From Ceriagrion tenellum (Eukaryota; Arthropoda; Insecta; Odonata; Coenagrionidae): a stretch of 64,000 bases of DNA. The DNA lies in NCBI GenBank assembly GCA_963169105.1, contig OY720637.1:56938964-57002963 (forward strand). The letters are read 5' to 3'. Of the stretch, positions 10,198 to 20,828 are shown one piece after another. Within the stretch, counting starts at the first letter, position 1; the number at the start of each line of letters is the position of its first letter. The translations under genes were made by a program, and so were the position numbers. Below the pieces are notes generated by a model, which was not told the DNA's origin, did no database searches, and saw nothing but the letters and a program-made list of their open reading frames with translations.

Positions 10198-11401
10198 GGG
10201 CAAACCATTGAGGTAGATGGAGAGGGAATTGCGTCGTCAAACCGTGGCCTGACAGCCGAAACCACTACCATATTGGTTATCCCTGCTCTTTCCATACTTT
10301 ACTTTTGACAGGACGACAGATTGGACGAATTGGTGGATGTATAGCAAGAACATCCGCCATATGTTTGAAATTCAAGGCAAGTAGTACTTGAATCATATAT
10401 TAGTTAATTCTTGCTAAGGGTACTATTCTATTTTACCATTATCTTCACCGGTAATCTACATCTACATTCTACCCCGCATAAGCGTGTGGCAGGGAGTGCT
10501 TGGTCACCAGCCGTGTAAAGATGCAAATTTTTCGGAGGTGTAATGGTGACGTGTATTATGGGGGTGTATTTAGAGGAGCTCAGTTTTTATTGTGATCGCT
10601 TATTGTGCGCTGAAAGAACGAGTTTTTGTACCTATCTTTTTATTTTTTATTTAGTTTATCTCTCTTATTTTATCGCATCTGCCAGGCCTGGAGATGTAGT
10701 GACACGTCATGATAATATTCTCTGTGTCACTCTGAAACACACCAGTTCTGAATTTTTCAAGCAGCCTAAGCCTAGCGTGCAGCCTCCGAGTATCTAAGGG
10801 CTCCTTCCTTAATCCCTCTAAAATTTGTGAAACACTACATGTTCGCTTAGTGGTTTTTACGAAGCGTGCTGCTTTTCTTTGTATTTTATTATTTTTTTGG
10901 TTAAATCTTTATGACTAGGATCCCAAACGCTCGCGGCCGATCCGAGGTGTGGCCTAAACAGAGCGAAGTAGCATCTCTCTTTTACTTTTTCATCCGAGGA
11001 CCTTCTTATTATACGCTTAGCAAAACCTAGTTTCTATAATGCTGTGCCGCATATGTTTTTTATGTGTTTTCCCCACGATATATCTGAAGTTAAGGTGATT
11101 CCAAGATATTTTACTGAATTGGAAGATTTTATGTTTACTCCACCCACAGTATAATGTGTATTATTACTAATTTAAATAAATAAAATATATATGTTTGCAG
11201 AGAATAGATTATTGAAGTATGTGCATGCTGATTTCAAGTAAGTTGTGGATTTAAGTCATGGTAAAATTGCAAAATTGGTACGACTGTCCGTAAGAGCCGA
11301 ATGAAAATCGGAGTTAACAAAGATGCCGGACTGGCCACGCCTACTCTACAGCATTGGCCACGATGCCAAACACCCTCTCCATCTACCTCAATGGGGCAAA
11401 C
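10198..11401. mobile_element. Terminal-inverted-repeat DNA element with 8-bp target duplication (copy 1)
   Basis: The element spans 10206-11393. The left end CATTGAGGTAGATGGAGAGG and right end are perfect inverted repeats of 21 bases (10206-10226 and 11373-11393). Identical 8-bp direct repeats GGGCAAAC flank them (10198-10205 and 11394-11401). The 8-bp target duplication points to the hAT or P superfamily; the terminal bases do not settle which. No transposase frame is present. The interior holds a family D retrotransposon fragment, so about 0.7 kb of the 1.19 kb is a later or co-opted insertion. A relative lies at 22174-22652. Confidence 0.85.
10455..11165 (-). mobile_element. Family D CR1/L2-like fragment (copy 3), nested
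   Basis: The longest family D copy. From 11165 downwards the minus strand reads SNSVKYLGITLTSDISWGKH, then IKNICGTAL-stop-KLGFAKRI, RRSSDEKVKERCYFALFRPH and AASVWDPSHKDLTKKI, the standard YLGV..., L.RP.LEYA..VWDP run after the RT fingers/palm of CR1/L2-type elements. Frame breaks follow, then the 3' UTR shared with copies 1 and 2 and a tail GAATGTAGATGTAGATTAC. It lies wholly inside the inverted-repeat element at 10206-11393. Confidence 0.8.
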
Positions 11402-11850
11402 ACTTTGGCGCCTAACCAGCTTCTAAAGAATTTTATTGATTTAGAACAGTCCTAACACTTGTTATTTTAAAAACAAGTTAATGAAATAAAATTTTACAAC
11501 ACAGACCTATAAAACAATATTTGACAACATTTTCATATGCAAAAGTCGTATAATACATGCACCTATATCGATATATATATACCTATATATCGATACTCAA
11601 CTGCTCAACACGGCCGATTTTGGAGTCGGCCGATGACACGAATCATCGGTGGTGTCGGCATTGGCCGATGTGTATCGAGCCAAGACCTACTTTTCGCCCA
11701 GAAGTGTTCACGGTTGTGGTATAAGAAGAGCAGCATGAGTTTCAGATGAATGGATGAAAAAGAAGGAGAAAAAAAGATGATGAAAAGGAAGGAAGCAGCA
11801 GCAACACCGTCTCTCTTACCGTTACCTGCATAACCCCTTCACCTTCACCC
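11402..11850. other. Gene-free stretch
   Basis: Unremarkable except a small palindromic run of ATATCGATATATATATACC and its reverse at about 11566-11597. Confidence 0.4.
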
Positions 11851-11859
11851 CCGGAGTCC

Positions 11860-12460
11860 TTTGAATGAGGAGTCCGTTCTCCCTCCACCCGCTCCATTCC
11901 TCTCCCTCCAACTTTTCTCCTCCCTAGAACAGTCCTCCCCCTTATTTTTTCCACCATCCTTTTCTCACCCCTTCACCACGGCCCCGTCTACACATCTCTC
12001 TCTCTCACTCCAACCCATCGCCAACTGGGCCGCGAACACTGTTCTCCCCCAATCACTCCCGTCTCCCTACCGCTCTCTTTACACCACCACCCCAAAGCCT
12101 CCATGTGGCTGGCTCTCTCAAGTTTCCACCACCGCACTCCCGCATCATATCCCAATCCGCCCCGCCCTCCTCACATCTATATTTTATGCCCTCGCTCACT
12201 CCGCGTTCCTCCGCGGCCGCGATGGAATCGTCGGTGGGAGGGATAAGGGAGGAGAAGGGTTTGAGGGAGGAATAAAAGAAGCGGCCGGGAGGTTTTTGTT
12301 GTTTCGCCAGCGAGGTTGAGGAAGGAAGGGGGGAGGGATGGCGAGAGAGAGAGTGAGAGATGAGACGATGTCGGTTGGCGATGCACTAAAAATAGATGAA
12401 TGCACATGCACAAAAGGAGAGGACACGGGTGGGATGCAGGGAGAGAAAGAGTGTGTGCTC
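11860..12460. repeat. Strand-switching low-complexity DNA (pyrimidine-rich then purine-rich)
   Basis: From about 11860 to 12180 the plus strand is strongly C/T-rich (CCCTCC, CTCTCTCTC). From about 12225 to 12460 it is strongly G/A-rich (GGGAGGAGAAGG, GAGAGAGAGTGAGAG). Frames of 152, 116 and 78 codons on the two strands are Pro/Ser/Leu- or Gly/Glu/Arg-rich and overlap each other, which is what such composition produces by chance. Confidence 0.75.
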
Positions 12461-12978
12461 AACTTCCTCGGTAAATGTACCGGAGGAAGACGACTGCATC
12501 CTTTATACACTTCCCCACGGGGGCAGAATTCTTGAATAGGTACCATTCAATGCTCTGTAACGATGTATCTCTTTCCTCGGCACTGCGATATCCCATTCGA
12601 ATACACGTCTTCCGACTTTCTTTCATGCCAGGAGTGCCTCGCAGGAAAGAAGTTGTGAGGAAAACGCATATTCCTTTCTCGGTTGGTTGGTTATTGGCGA
12701 CGATATGTGAGATCATTTGCGTCACCACTGATGGACGGGTAGGGTTGTGAGCCAGTGAGTGTTTTAGGGTGTGGAGGAAGACAGGAGAGAAACCCTGTGT
12801 TGGTGGATGGATTGGATATTTAGGGAGGCGATCGACAGATAAGGCCATTTGCGCCAAAGGGGACACGTAAGGGAGGAAGGGTGGATTGAAACCCGGCGTC
12901 GGCATTGGCCTGCTCTTAACGAAAGTCGCCGTTAACATCTCAAATAGGGATCGGGTTTTCTCTGAAAAATATCCTCAT

Positions 12979-13048
12979 CTGCAAGGATTGATCCCTGGTC
13001 GTCCGTATGGTTACCCAGTACTCTAGCCACCACACCAACCCACGACCA
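12979..13048 (-). repeat. tRNA-like sequence, probable SINE head
   Basis: The minus strand reads GGGTTGGTGTGGTGGCTAGA then GTACTGGGTAACC and, about 25 bases on, GGGATCAATCC. These sit where the polymerase III A box (TGGCTAGAGTACTGG) and B box (GGTTCRANTCC, here with one change) should be. The arms do not fold into a complete cloverleaf, so it is a tRNA-derived SINE head or a tRNA pseudogene rather than a working tRNA. Confidence 0.45.
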
Positions 13049-13213
13049 AGCGTCACAGACCTGTATGGAGACTGCCTTCCATGAATGGAAATCATTGCTA
13101 GCATAAAATAAAACTATATATTAGTATATACATAAAACAAAAGCATTTATATTAATAACTATACGATTTCATTCTTGACCAATTTTGAATAAGGGAAGCG
13201 GATACAACAGTAA

Positions 13214-13327
13214 TAGTAACTTAAATAAACTTTGTATACTCCACTGTAGGTGGCCCTACCTCCATTGTATACTCCACTATAGGTGGACTATCTATAGTGG
13301 AGTATACAAAGTTTTATTTGAGTTACT
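13214..13327. repeat. Fold-back element with internal repeat
   Basis: The left arm 13214-13252 (AGTAACTTAAATAAACTTTG then TATACTCCACTGTAGGTGG) is complementary to the right arm 13291-13327. A second copy of TATACTCCACTATAGGTGG at 13268-13286 lies between and pairs perfectly with the right arm across CTATAGTGGAGTATA. This gives two alternative hairpins. No coding capacity. Confidence 0.85.
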
Positions 13328-14355
13328 ATGAATTACTTCCACAAAGTCAAGCCTGGAAGCATTTCCTTTGTGACAGTAGTAATAATTCATCTAGCAACAG
13401 CAATAAAACAGTAATTACTTCAAGTTACATCACAGGGTAAATGTACGTATATTACTGTTCTAGTACAAAAATGTCATGCATTTAATGGGAAGAAATTTAA
13501 GTCGAACAAATATTGTTAAGGAATCGGAATTATCTCGAACATTTCAAACACGTTACCCATGTCAATGCGGGACTTCGGCTGCGAGACTCTGTTGAGGCCA
13601 AATCGCAAGATGGTCATATATACATTAACGGGCACCAAGTAGTCCTTCGCAATTTGACGTCCCGGGTGGACGAACTTTTCAGTTGACAATTGGCTAGGTA
13701 TCCCTCCGCTTGGCATCACATATGGGACTCCACTCAATTCCGAGCTCTATGGAACAACTGTGCCCTACGACTGAAAAGCGCCGAGGGGTACCGGTGTGTA
13801 CCGACACCGAGGATTAAGTGCTGAGGTACATATTTGCCTCTCATTTTCTTCATATTTTGGCGCTTCTATATTCGCGAATAACGCACCTTCATTTTTTGCC
13901 GCATATAACTCCCCTTCAGCATATTTCCCTATCCTCCTACTTCCTTTCTTAATGGGCAATTAAATTCGTGGCGCGAAATGAGGTCAGTTATTCCATCTTG
14001 CCATCGTTAGGCAACATTCAACCGAAAATTCTGGCCGAGGATTTTTGCGCCCTCGCCATGGTGATGTGGACCAGCGTTCGTGAGGACGACTCGGATGGTC
14101 CTCTTCTCTTTCGACTCTGCGGCGGTATTCGTCCGTCAAAAGAGGCATGCGCTCCAACGAACTTCCCGAGCGCAAAGCCCTCTTTGAGTGGGGTGACGAG
14201 GTGTTGCGTTGTATTTGGCCAGCACTGCGCAGTTCAAGGTTTTATGGCGGAGTGTTCAAGCTACTTTTGAAAATGCTAGAGGATCGATAGGTGCGAGACA
14301 GTCCTGAAGATGGTTAAAGCTCGAATTGTGAGTCATTGAGTGCACATTTTATTTT
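13328..14355. other. Gene-free stretch, nothing recognised
   Basis: Moderately GC-richer around 13960-14200. The overlapping 100-codon (+) and 63-codon (-) frames there have no recognisable domain. No related sequence was seen elsewhere in the window. Confidence 0.4.
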
Positions 14356-14359
14356 TTTA

Positions 14360-15125
14360 ATTCTACCAGTGAAGGTAGGTTTTGATGAAAGTCGGAGTGT
14401 CTCCTCCCGGTTTTCTACTTTTTCAGGGGCCTATCGCGCTCTAGTATTTTCGCTTCAGCATACGTACTACCCTTCATCATCCTGTCTATGAGACCTATTC
14501 TCTTTCTTTCTCTCCCAGGCTTGCACAACATCCTTCCCTCGATCACTTTCTTGAGCAATCCCTCGCCCCCTATCACATCCTCCAGCCGCCTACACTGCTG
14601 ATCCCGAATTTCATTAAGAAGTTTCCTTTCCTCTCCCACTATTTCAAGCACTTCCTCGTTAGTCTTCCTCTCCGTCCACCTCACCTTCTCTATCCTTCTC
14701 CACATTCATATCTAAAATACCTGCAGCATATTCTCTTCCTCCTTTCTGAGGGTCTACGTTTCTGCTCCATACAACGCTACTACTACCATATTAAGCTTTT
14801 CACCAGCCTCTTCTTCACATCCTTACCCTATGTCCCCGTCATCAACTCCCTTCTGCTACTAAACGCCTCCTTAGCTAGCGCTATTCTCTTCCGTATGCCC
14901 TTTCTACTATGTCCGTTTTCCTCTAGCGTACTACCTAAGTAATAAACTTGCTCAACTTGCTCGAGTTTGTGTCTTCCAACTACAATAATAAGCCTAGTTT
15001 CTTTGTTCTAGAGAACCTCATCACTTTCGCCTTCATATGATTAATCTTTGTTCCGAATTACCTGCACTGAATTTCTAAACAACTACTGAAGCTTGTAGTC
15101 CCTTCGAAGACCTACTAACCAACGC
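14360..15125 (-). mobile_element. Family B non-LTR retrotransposon, 3' fragment (copy 1)
   Basis: Minus-strand RT C-terminal region. A 96-codon piece survives near the 3' end (WRRIEKVRWTERKTNEEVLE, ending in GRERKRIGLIDRMMKGSTYA). Further 5' the frame is broken but continues as the block upstream of ALYGAETWTL and through the LGRHKL..VE..YLGS region. The 3' end reads CCTTCACTGGTAGAATT followed by a T/A-rich tail. It stops at about 15125, just short of where copy 2 continues into the catalytic box, so this copy is 5'-truncated after roughly 760 bases. Both copies lie head-to-tail. Confidence 0.85.
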
Positions 15126-15239
15126 AAGTCGAAAAAAATTTTGGACCGCACTTCACTTAAGAACACTTACTCATACATAGTTAATAACCGTAGGTACATA
15201 ATTCATCTAAATGATGCAAGAATTATTATTATTATTATG

Positions 15240-16475
15240 TATTCTACCGGTAAAGATAGGTTTTGTTGAATGTCAGAGAATCCGCTCCCGGCCTTTTACA
15301 CATTCCGGGGCCTATCTCCCTCAAGTATATCCTTTTTTGCCTCTGCATAAGATCTACCGTTCTTCATCCCGTCCATGAAACCTATTCTCTTTCTTCCTTT
15401 TCCGCGCTCGCCCAACATCCTTCCCTCTCGTAACCCATCCGTAACCCAACTCTTCAGTAACCCATCCTTATTACATCCTCCAGCCCCAACTATTATCCCA
15501 AGCCCCTTATTACATCCTCCAGCCACCAACTCTGCCGATCTCTAATTTCATTCAAATGCTTCCTCTCCTCGCCCACCATCTGAAGCACTTCCTCGTTAGT
15601 CTTCCTTTCCATCCACCTAACCTCCACCATCCTTCTCCACAACCACATCTCAAATACCTGCAGCCTATTCTCGTCCTCCTTTCTCAGGGTCCACGTTTCT
15701 GCCCCATACAACGCTAAGCTCCATATCAAACTCTTCATCAGCCTCTTCTTCACATCTTACCCAGTGTCCCCGTCAGCAGCTCTCTTCTATTACTAAACGC
15801 CTCCTTAGCTAGCGCTATTCTCTTCCGTATGTCTTTACTAATATGCCTATTTTTCTCTAGTGTGCTACCTAAGTAAAAAACTGTTCTACTTGCCCTAGTT
15901 TGTGTCCTCCAACTTTAATCACAAGCTTCGCTTTCTTCTTCCTAGATAATCTCATTACTTTTGTTTTCTTATGATTTATCTTCATTACTAATATCCCGCA
16001 CTACATATCTAAAGCATCTACCAAAGCTTGTAGTCTATTCGAAGATCCACTAACCAATGCCTGATAATCCGCGAATGTGACCGATTTTATAAGATGCTGT
16101 CCCACTTTGACTCCAACCTCAAGTTATTCCCATGCCTGTCTTACCATTTCCTCAGCATAAATGTTGAAAAGCAACGGCGACAACGGACACCCTTGCCTTA
16201 CCCCGCGACCTAGAGTTGCCCACCCTGATTCACCATCAGCCACCCTCACCTGCGCCCGTTGCGTCATATATAAGTTTCGAATTAGTCTCCTGTCTCGCCA
16301 ATCTATTCCCATTTTCTCTGGTATCTCAGTTAGTTTATTCCAAATTACTCTGTCGAAAGCCTTTTCAAAATCAATAAAGCATGCGAAAACGTCCTAATTA
16401 TACTCTATGTTTCTTTCTATAAGTGTTCTCATCACCGCTATCGCATCCCGAGCAAGAATTACATTATAAAATATT
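15240..16475 (-). mobile_element. Family B non-LTR retrotransposon with RT domain (copy 2)
   Basis: The longest retroelement fragment here. Reading minus-strand from about 16475: RDAIAVMRTLIERN, a stop, FIDFEKAFDRVIWNKL (RT motif A with its catalytic Asp), MGIDWRDRRLIRNLYMTQRA, RQGCPLSPLLFNIYAE (motif B), then FADYQALVS where FADD is expected (motif C, second Asp replaced by Tyr), KINHKKTKVMRLS (motif D region), a broken YLGS region, ALYGAETWTLRKEDENRLQV and RRMVEVRWMERKTNEEVLQM. Several stops and frameshifts plus the lost catalytic Asp mean it is inactive. The C-terminal signature (ALYG.ETWTL.K.......F.MW..RRM) fits RTE-like insect elements. Tail: GGTAGAATACATAATAATAA. Confidence 0.9.
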
Positions 16476-17320
16476 CGTCTCAATTTAAGCGTTGTTATGA
16501 CTTAGTTGTACGGGGCGGAATTCGAAATTTAAGCAAAAATCTTATGTAAATACATGTTTTTCATTTGATGCTATACCTTGATATCAATTAGGAACCATTT
16601 TAACATTATAAAACGTCTGTTTTCGCGTATATGAGAATATCTGTACAAATCTCCTCGAATTATTGCGAAATATTTGTAAAGTGTCCCTAGACTACGTATT
16701 AAAACAGAATTAAACTGCCAGGAAAACAAATTGGCAACTTGCAGTTTTTTTCCTTATTATGTAAACATATTACTGATAAATGCACATATGCAAAGTTTCT
16801 CCAAAATCTGTTCGTAAACGGAAATCGCTCCAGCCTCCTTAGAAGCTGATGAAATGGAAATTTTGAGAGATTTATTCCTAAAAATCGTTCGTGCAATTCG
16901 CTTAAAATTATTAGATTGTTTAATTCAATTTTTATGTCTACCTGCTATCATGTGAACCACCGCGGTGGCGTTGGCAGGGGTTAAGGGACCAGCCACGAAA
17001 GCGGAGGGAACAGGGAATGGGAAATGGTAGATGAAAATGGTTAACTGCATGTCAACGGCGTGTCACATGTAAGTTCCTCGCTGTATATTTGTTACAATCT
17101 AATGGTGTGTAGAATGAAGAAATCCTTGCACGTATCATTTCGGCTGTGTGCATCTCTCATGTTTTCGCTTCTAACAATTACGATAATGTCAGGATTTACT
17201 AAATTGAGCGTACAGAGGCGTACAGTAATGAACCATATATGCTCCACTGATGCTGCCATGATTTAACTTAATGGTATGTCTCAATGCTGGAGATGTAGTA
17301 ATTATTTCAAAGTTTGAGAA
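16476..17320. other. Gene-free stretch
   Basis: AT-rich. The only notable item is a perfect 12-bp palindrome CCACCGCGGTGG at 16957-16968. No coding signal. Confidence 0.45.
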
Positions 17321-17324
17321 GTAA

Positions 17325-17551
17325 CATCAGGCGTCACTTTGTGAAAATTTGTTATGTTCATGATGAACAAAATTTTTTTTACTATTTTTACACTTTTTTA
17401 TTATTCACTGACCAGGTTTCCACGCAGATTGTCATTATCAAGGAGTGTCATTATACCTTGATAATGACACTCTGCGTTGAAACATGGTCGGTGAATGATA
17501 AAAAAATGGTGATAATAGTAAAAGTTTTATTGTTCGTCATGAGCATTTCAA
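17325..17551. repeat. Fold-back element with hammerhead-like motif
   Basis: The left arm (about 17350-17444) and right arm (about 17456-17551) pair through GTCATTATCAAGG / CCTTGATAATGAC at the centre, through the CACTGACC..GTTTC block and out through ACTATT and GTTCATGATGAAC. In the right arm TTGATAATGACACTCTGCGT precedes TGAAACATGGTCGG, so the CTGATGA box is degraded (TGATAAT) while GAAAC...GGTCGG is kept. The left flank 17325-17345 reads ACATCAGGCGTCACTTTGTG, the shared terminal sequence of this group. Confidence 0.75.
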
Positions 17552-18029
17552 AATTTATTTTATGACATTTACCTCCGTAAAAAAATTGAAACAGAGAACT
17601 GTTTAATTTGAATTTTCGGAATAATTTTATTTAGTTTCATAAATTCGTCTGCTAGGTTCATTACAGTGATGATTTAAAAGAGGTCAAATAATGTGGGTGG
17701 CCTGCATGATTTATTCAATATTTAATACTTCAACTGTAAACCATGGCAATGGTTTTAGTTTTATTCCATAAAACTTTAAATCTTTTTTTTACACCTTAGA
17801 CGCAAAACAGAATTTTCATCTTATATTCATGCATCGATAAAAATTTTGGCTGGCCTGAGTACAAGGACATGCTATGTTAGGAATTAATGAGGGAAAACTC
17901 CAAAGTCCAAGGCAACGCAGAAAACGCCGGTATGCCATTAACGAAGTCAGGGAATATGAGTTTCACCGTTGGGGTCAACAGGATTCCGTAAAATGGGAGT
18001 TATGACTGTCGTGACGTCAGACTAGCTTA
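17552..18029. other. Gene-free stretch, nothing recognised
   Basis: AT-rich DNA with no feature recognised. Confidence 0.5.
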
Positions 18030-18560
18030 AATTTTTTTGCATGTGTTAAATTAAATGTTATGCAAGTGAAGGTACATTTTAATAAAGTTAACTTCTGAAA
18101 AAGTATTTATATATTTATAATATAATATTTTATAAATATAAAGTGTAAATAATATTTATCAATATTATTTGTTTGAATTTAATAAGTGTATTTTCAATAT
18201 TGAGTAAAAAAACTCGCAAATACTGATTTATTATGGATATTTTTACTTCCATTTAATTGAAGAGACCTGTTTTCCGTTGTGTAAAATAACTAATTAGCTT
18301 TAAATTTTTACGATACTATCCAAGTAAAGGTGCATTTAAATTTATTAAATTAATCAAAAATAATTTATGTATTTTATACGCAATAGTAACATAATAGTTT
18401 ATACATTAATGTTATGTTTTAAAATATTAATAAATATTATTTATTTTTAATTTAAAACAGTATTTTCAATATTGAGTGGAAAACTCGCTAATGCTTACTA
18501 AATATGGATCTTGTCACTTCCATTTACTTGAAGAAACCTTTTTGCAGTTTTATAAAATAG
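18030..18560. repeat. Old two-copy tandem duplication, period about 272 bp
   Basis: Two diverged units share ordered blocks: AAGTGAAGGTACATTT / AAGTAAAGGTGCATTT; TATTTTCAATATTGAGT (18189 and 18461) followed by AAACTCGC; and ACTTCCATTTAATTGAAGAG / ACTTCCATTTACTTGAAGAA. The spacing of the exact 17-mer is 272 bases. Strongly AT-rich; it may be a satellite remnant. Confidence 0.8.
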
Positions 18561-19796
18561 ATTTTCCTAACTACGTGATAATCTGATAAGTTGCTACCCC
18601 TCTAAATCGAGAAGAGGAGTACTCAGAAGACGTTCTCTGTTACCAGAATGTAACTCATTCATCAAGTTTTCCAGTCCTCGAATTGTCCTTGCGTTGTTTG
18701 TCTCTCGCTAGTTGTTGTATACAGTTATATTAAAAATTAACGCCAGGACTCCTAAGAGACTCGGTTTGAAAGCCTTGCTTTTGTTCACTGCAGGAACTGT
18801 GGTGGGACTCCGGTTTGAGAAAAATACTGTGGGAAAGTTGATGGTAGAGTTTTAAGGAAATATGGGGTGTCACTTGGAAGACATGTTAATCCGTCTGTTG
18901 AAATCGCTTGGGATACATTTGACTGACGTTGAGTTAAGTGAGCTCTATTTTTTCCTAGCGCGGAACGTGACATGAATCGATCCCTCCCTGGGAAGATGGA
19001 ATAAGGAACTTTTAACTTTCTCGAGAGGACGTTGAAACATCCGCCTGTTATACTTCCCTTATAGCCCTTTTATCCTTCTGCATAAAACCACAGATTTTCA
19101 ATCAGTAAGAAATCTTTCTATTTTTAGGAGGAATGGACGGAATTAAAAAAACTAGTACTATCAGTTTTATGTATGTACTGATAGATAGGCTGATAGATAT
19201 CACGAGATAAAGTTTACATCATTTCTGCTCCCGTCGCAACGATCTCACCGAGGATAGGAGAGTCTGGAGGGGTGAATGAGGCTTTCTGCCTCAAGGGAAA
19301 CTCCAGAAATACAGAGAGGTGCCTCAAGGGGACCACGAGGAGGTTATGTATATCACCTTTCCCCTTAGGCGACCAAAGAAACCGCATTCTCTGCGAAGCC
19401 TCGTGCGAGCCTGTGCGACATTTTTAGCTGACCCATTGCGCGGAGGAAACGAGAAGGGGAAGATTAGACTGGCTACCAGTAACAACGTACCGACCTACTA
19501 AAATACGTTTCAACATTGCTGAAAAGCAATTTCGTTATTGCGTTTTTAAAAAGTCATCGAAAATTGGTATGCAAATCCGAAAAATGCAAAAATCCTTCTT
19601 TTACCATAGCAATGACGGTATAATTTTAGGCTGTTATAGACACTAGTTCGCTCTCCGCATGGGTGTTCAAGTTTATCGAATTTGGTTATATTTCTTGAAT
19701 GTTTCGGTAAAGTCGATATTTCCAGTACTTCTCATGGCGTTCATACTATTCCATACTAATCCCCTGTTCATAGATGCTATTTCTATGACTTCTTGT
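18561..19796. other. Gene-free stretch, nothing recognised
   Basis: Mixed composition. Short frames (for example 19319-19501 plus) show no domain. No repeat partner was found in the window. Confidence 0.4.
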
Positions 19797-19905
19797 GTCA
19801 GACGAAACTTTGTGGAACTTAATTAACATTGGCTGTAACTTAGTAATTCCACAGAAACTTTATTAACAACCTAGGTTTCAACTTATGAAGTCATCATCAG
19901 GTGCC
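19797..19905. repeat. Family E terminal sequence joined to hammerhead-like motif
   Basis: 19797-19820 reads TCAGACGAAACTTTGTGGAA, nearly the same as 25603-25622, followed by the shared TAACTTAGTAATTCCACAGA block. Directly after it the minus strand of 19870-19903 carries CTGATGATG, the stem ACTT-CAT-AAGT, then TGAAACC and the palindrome ACCTAGGT followed by T. This is the clearest place where the family E terminus and the CTGATGA...GAAAC motif sit in one element. Confidence 0.65.
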
Positions 19906-20470
19906 TCACTCTCAATGATAGTTCTATTGTAGGTATGCTGAAATTTAGAAGTGATGTTGTGAGAGACGCGCTTAAAGTAGAAATATTTCATTTTCCTCGC
20001 GGTGTAGGTCTCATTAATAATGGACTATAATGATGGAAATGTAATGGGTCCCAATTCGCTCGTCTACAGTTGTTTTAATTTGTCGCGAAGTACGTAGATG
20101 TAAGGCGTCTTCTGTGCATGCTTGACTCGCTGTTCCTAACGCGCTCGGCTCACTGTGTGTCGTCGCTGGGAAAGTGGGATAGGTGAATCGCGAAAATGAA
20201 ACAAAGCAAAAATCAAGAAGGCAAAAGTGGCATTGTATTTTAAACATGCTTAGGGGAATGTTATTTGTGTTAAAAGCAGTTCCGAAAAATACAAGGCGTC
20301 TTAAGGGGTATGGACAGCGCTGCCCTATCCATTAGGCGCTGTGTCCAAGGAATGTGAAAATAAATGTAAATTCTGAAAATAAAGATAATATCGAATAGAT
20401 AAACTGTAAAATTAAATGCGAGATACATTGTAATGATATCATTGCAGATGAAATGTGTTAAATTACTCGG
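19906..20470. other. Gene-free stretch, nothing recognised
   Basis: No repeats or coding features recognised. Confidence 0.4.
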
Positions 20471-20475
20471 AAGAT

Positions 20476-20640
20476 GAACTCAAAGGCTTCCGCGGAGTGG
20501 TTGAAACGGCAGTGAAGGTTTTCCGGGCTGATTATGCCAACGGCGAAGCGGTCGTCCACTTATGTGCTACAACGCGGGAAGAACTTTGGGAACAACCCTA
20601 AAAATTCTAAATCACAAGGAAACCGCGGAAGTCTTTGTAA
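20476..20640. repeat. Family F repeat, single copy with short inverted ends
   Basis: The ends GGCTTCCGCGG (about 20485) and CCGCGGAAGTC (about 20622) are inverted. The inner segment GTGCTACAACGCGGGAAGAA followed by CCCTAAAAATTCTAAAT (20565-20612) is shared with the right arm of the fold-back at 43427-43597. Probably a non-autonomous element remnant. Confidence 0.55.
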
Positions 20641-20828
20641 CAATCAGCTGCTAAATTTTTAAAAAACTTGTTCGTTCTAATTACTGGAGAGGGCAGCCCA
20701 GATTTACGCTGCGTATCTCTAAGCGACGTGAATGCAGTGGTCGGGTGACGTCGTTGGCACGCAGTGATGCTGGCGGGAAACTAGCGCGCACAAACGGGAG
20801 AGAAGAGTGGAAAGCAATGGAGGAAAGG

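Noticed and set aside
9728..10211. Plus-strand frames of 84-108 codons
   Set aside because: Antisense shadows of the minus-strand family A retrotransposon. The same applies to plus-strand frames at 54832-55248 and 61497-61947 and to minus-strand frames at 51022-51370.
10230..10262. GGCCTGACAGCCGAAACC inside the inverted-repeat element
   Set aside because: Has the GCCGAAAC half but lacks a CTGANGA box; probably chance.
11861..12938. Overlapping frames of 78-159 codons on both strands
   Set aside because: They overlap one another in strand-biased low-complexity DNA and partly cover the tRNA-like repeat; no domains.
16957..16968. CCACCGCGGTGG palindrome as a protein-binding operator
   Set aside because: A single 12-bp palindrome without a neighbouring gene or second copy is not enough to call a site.
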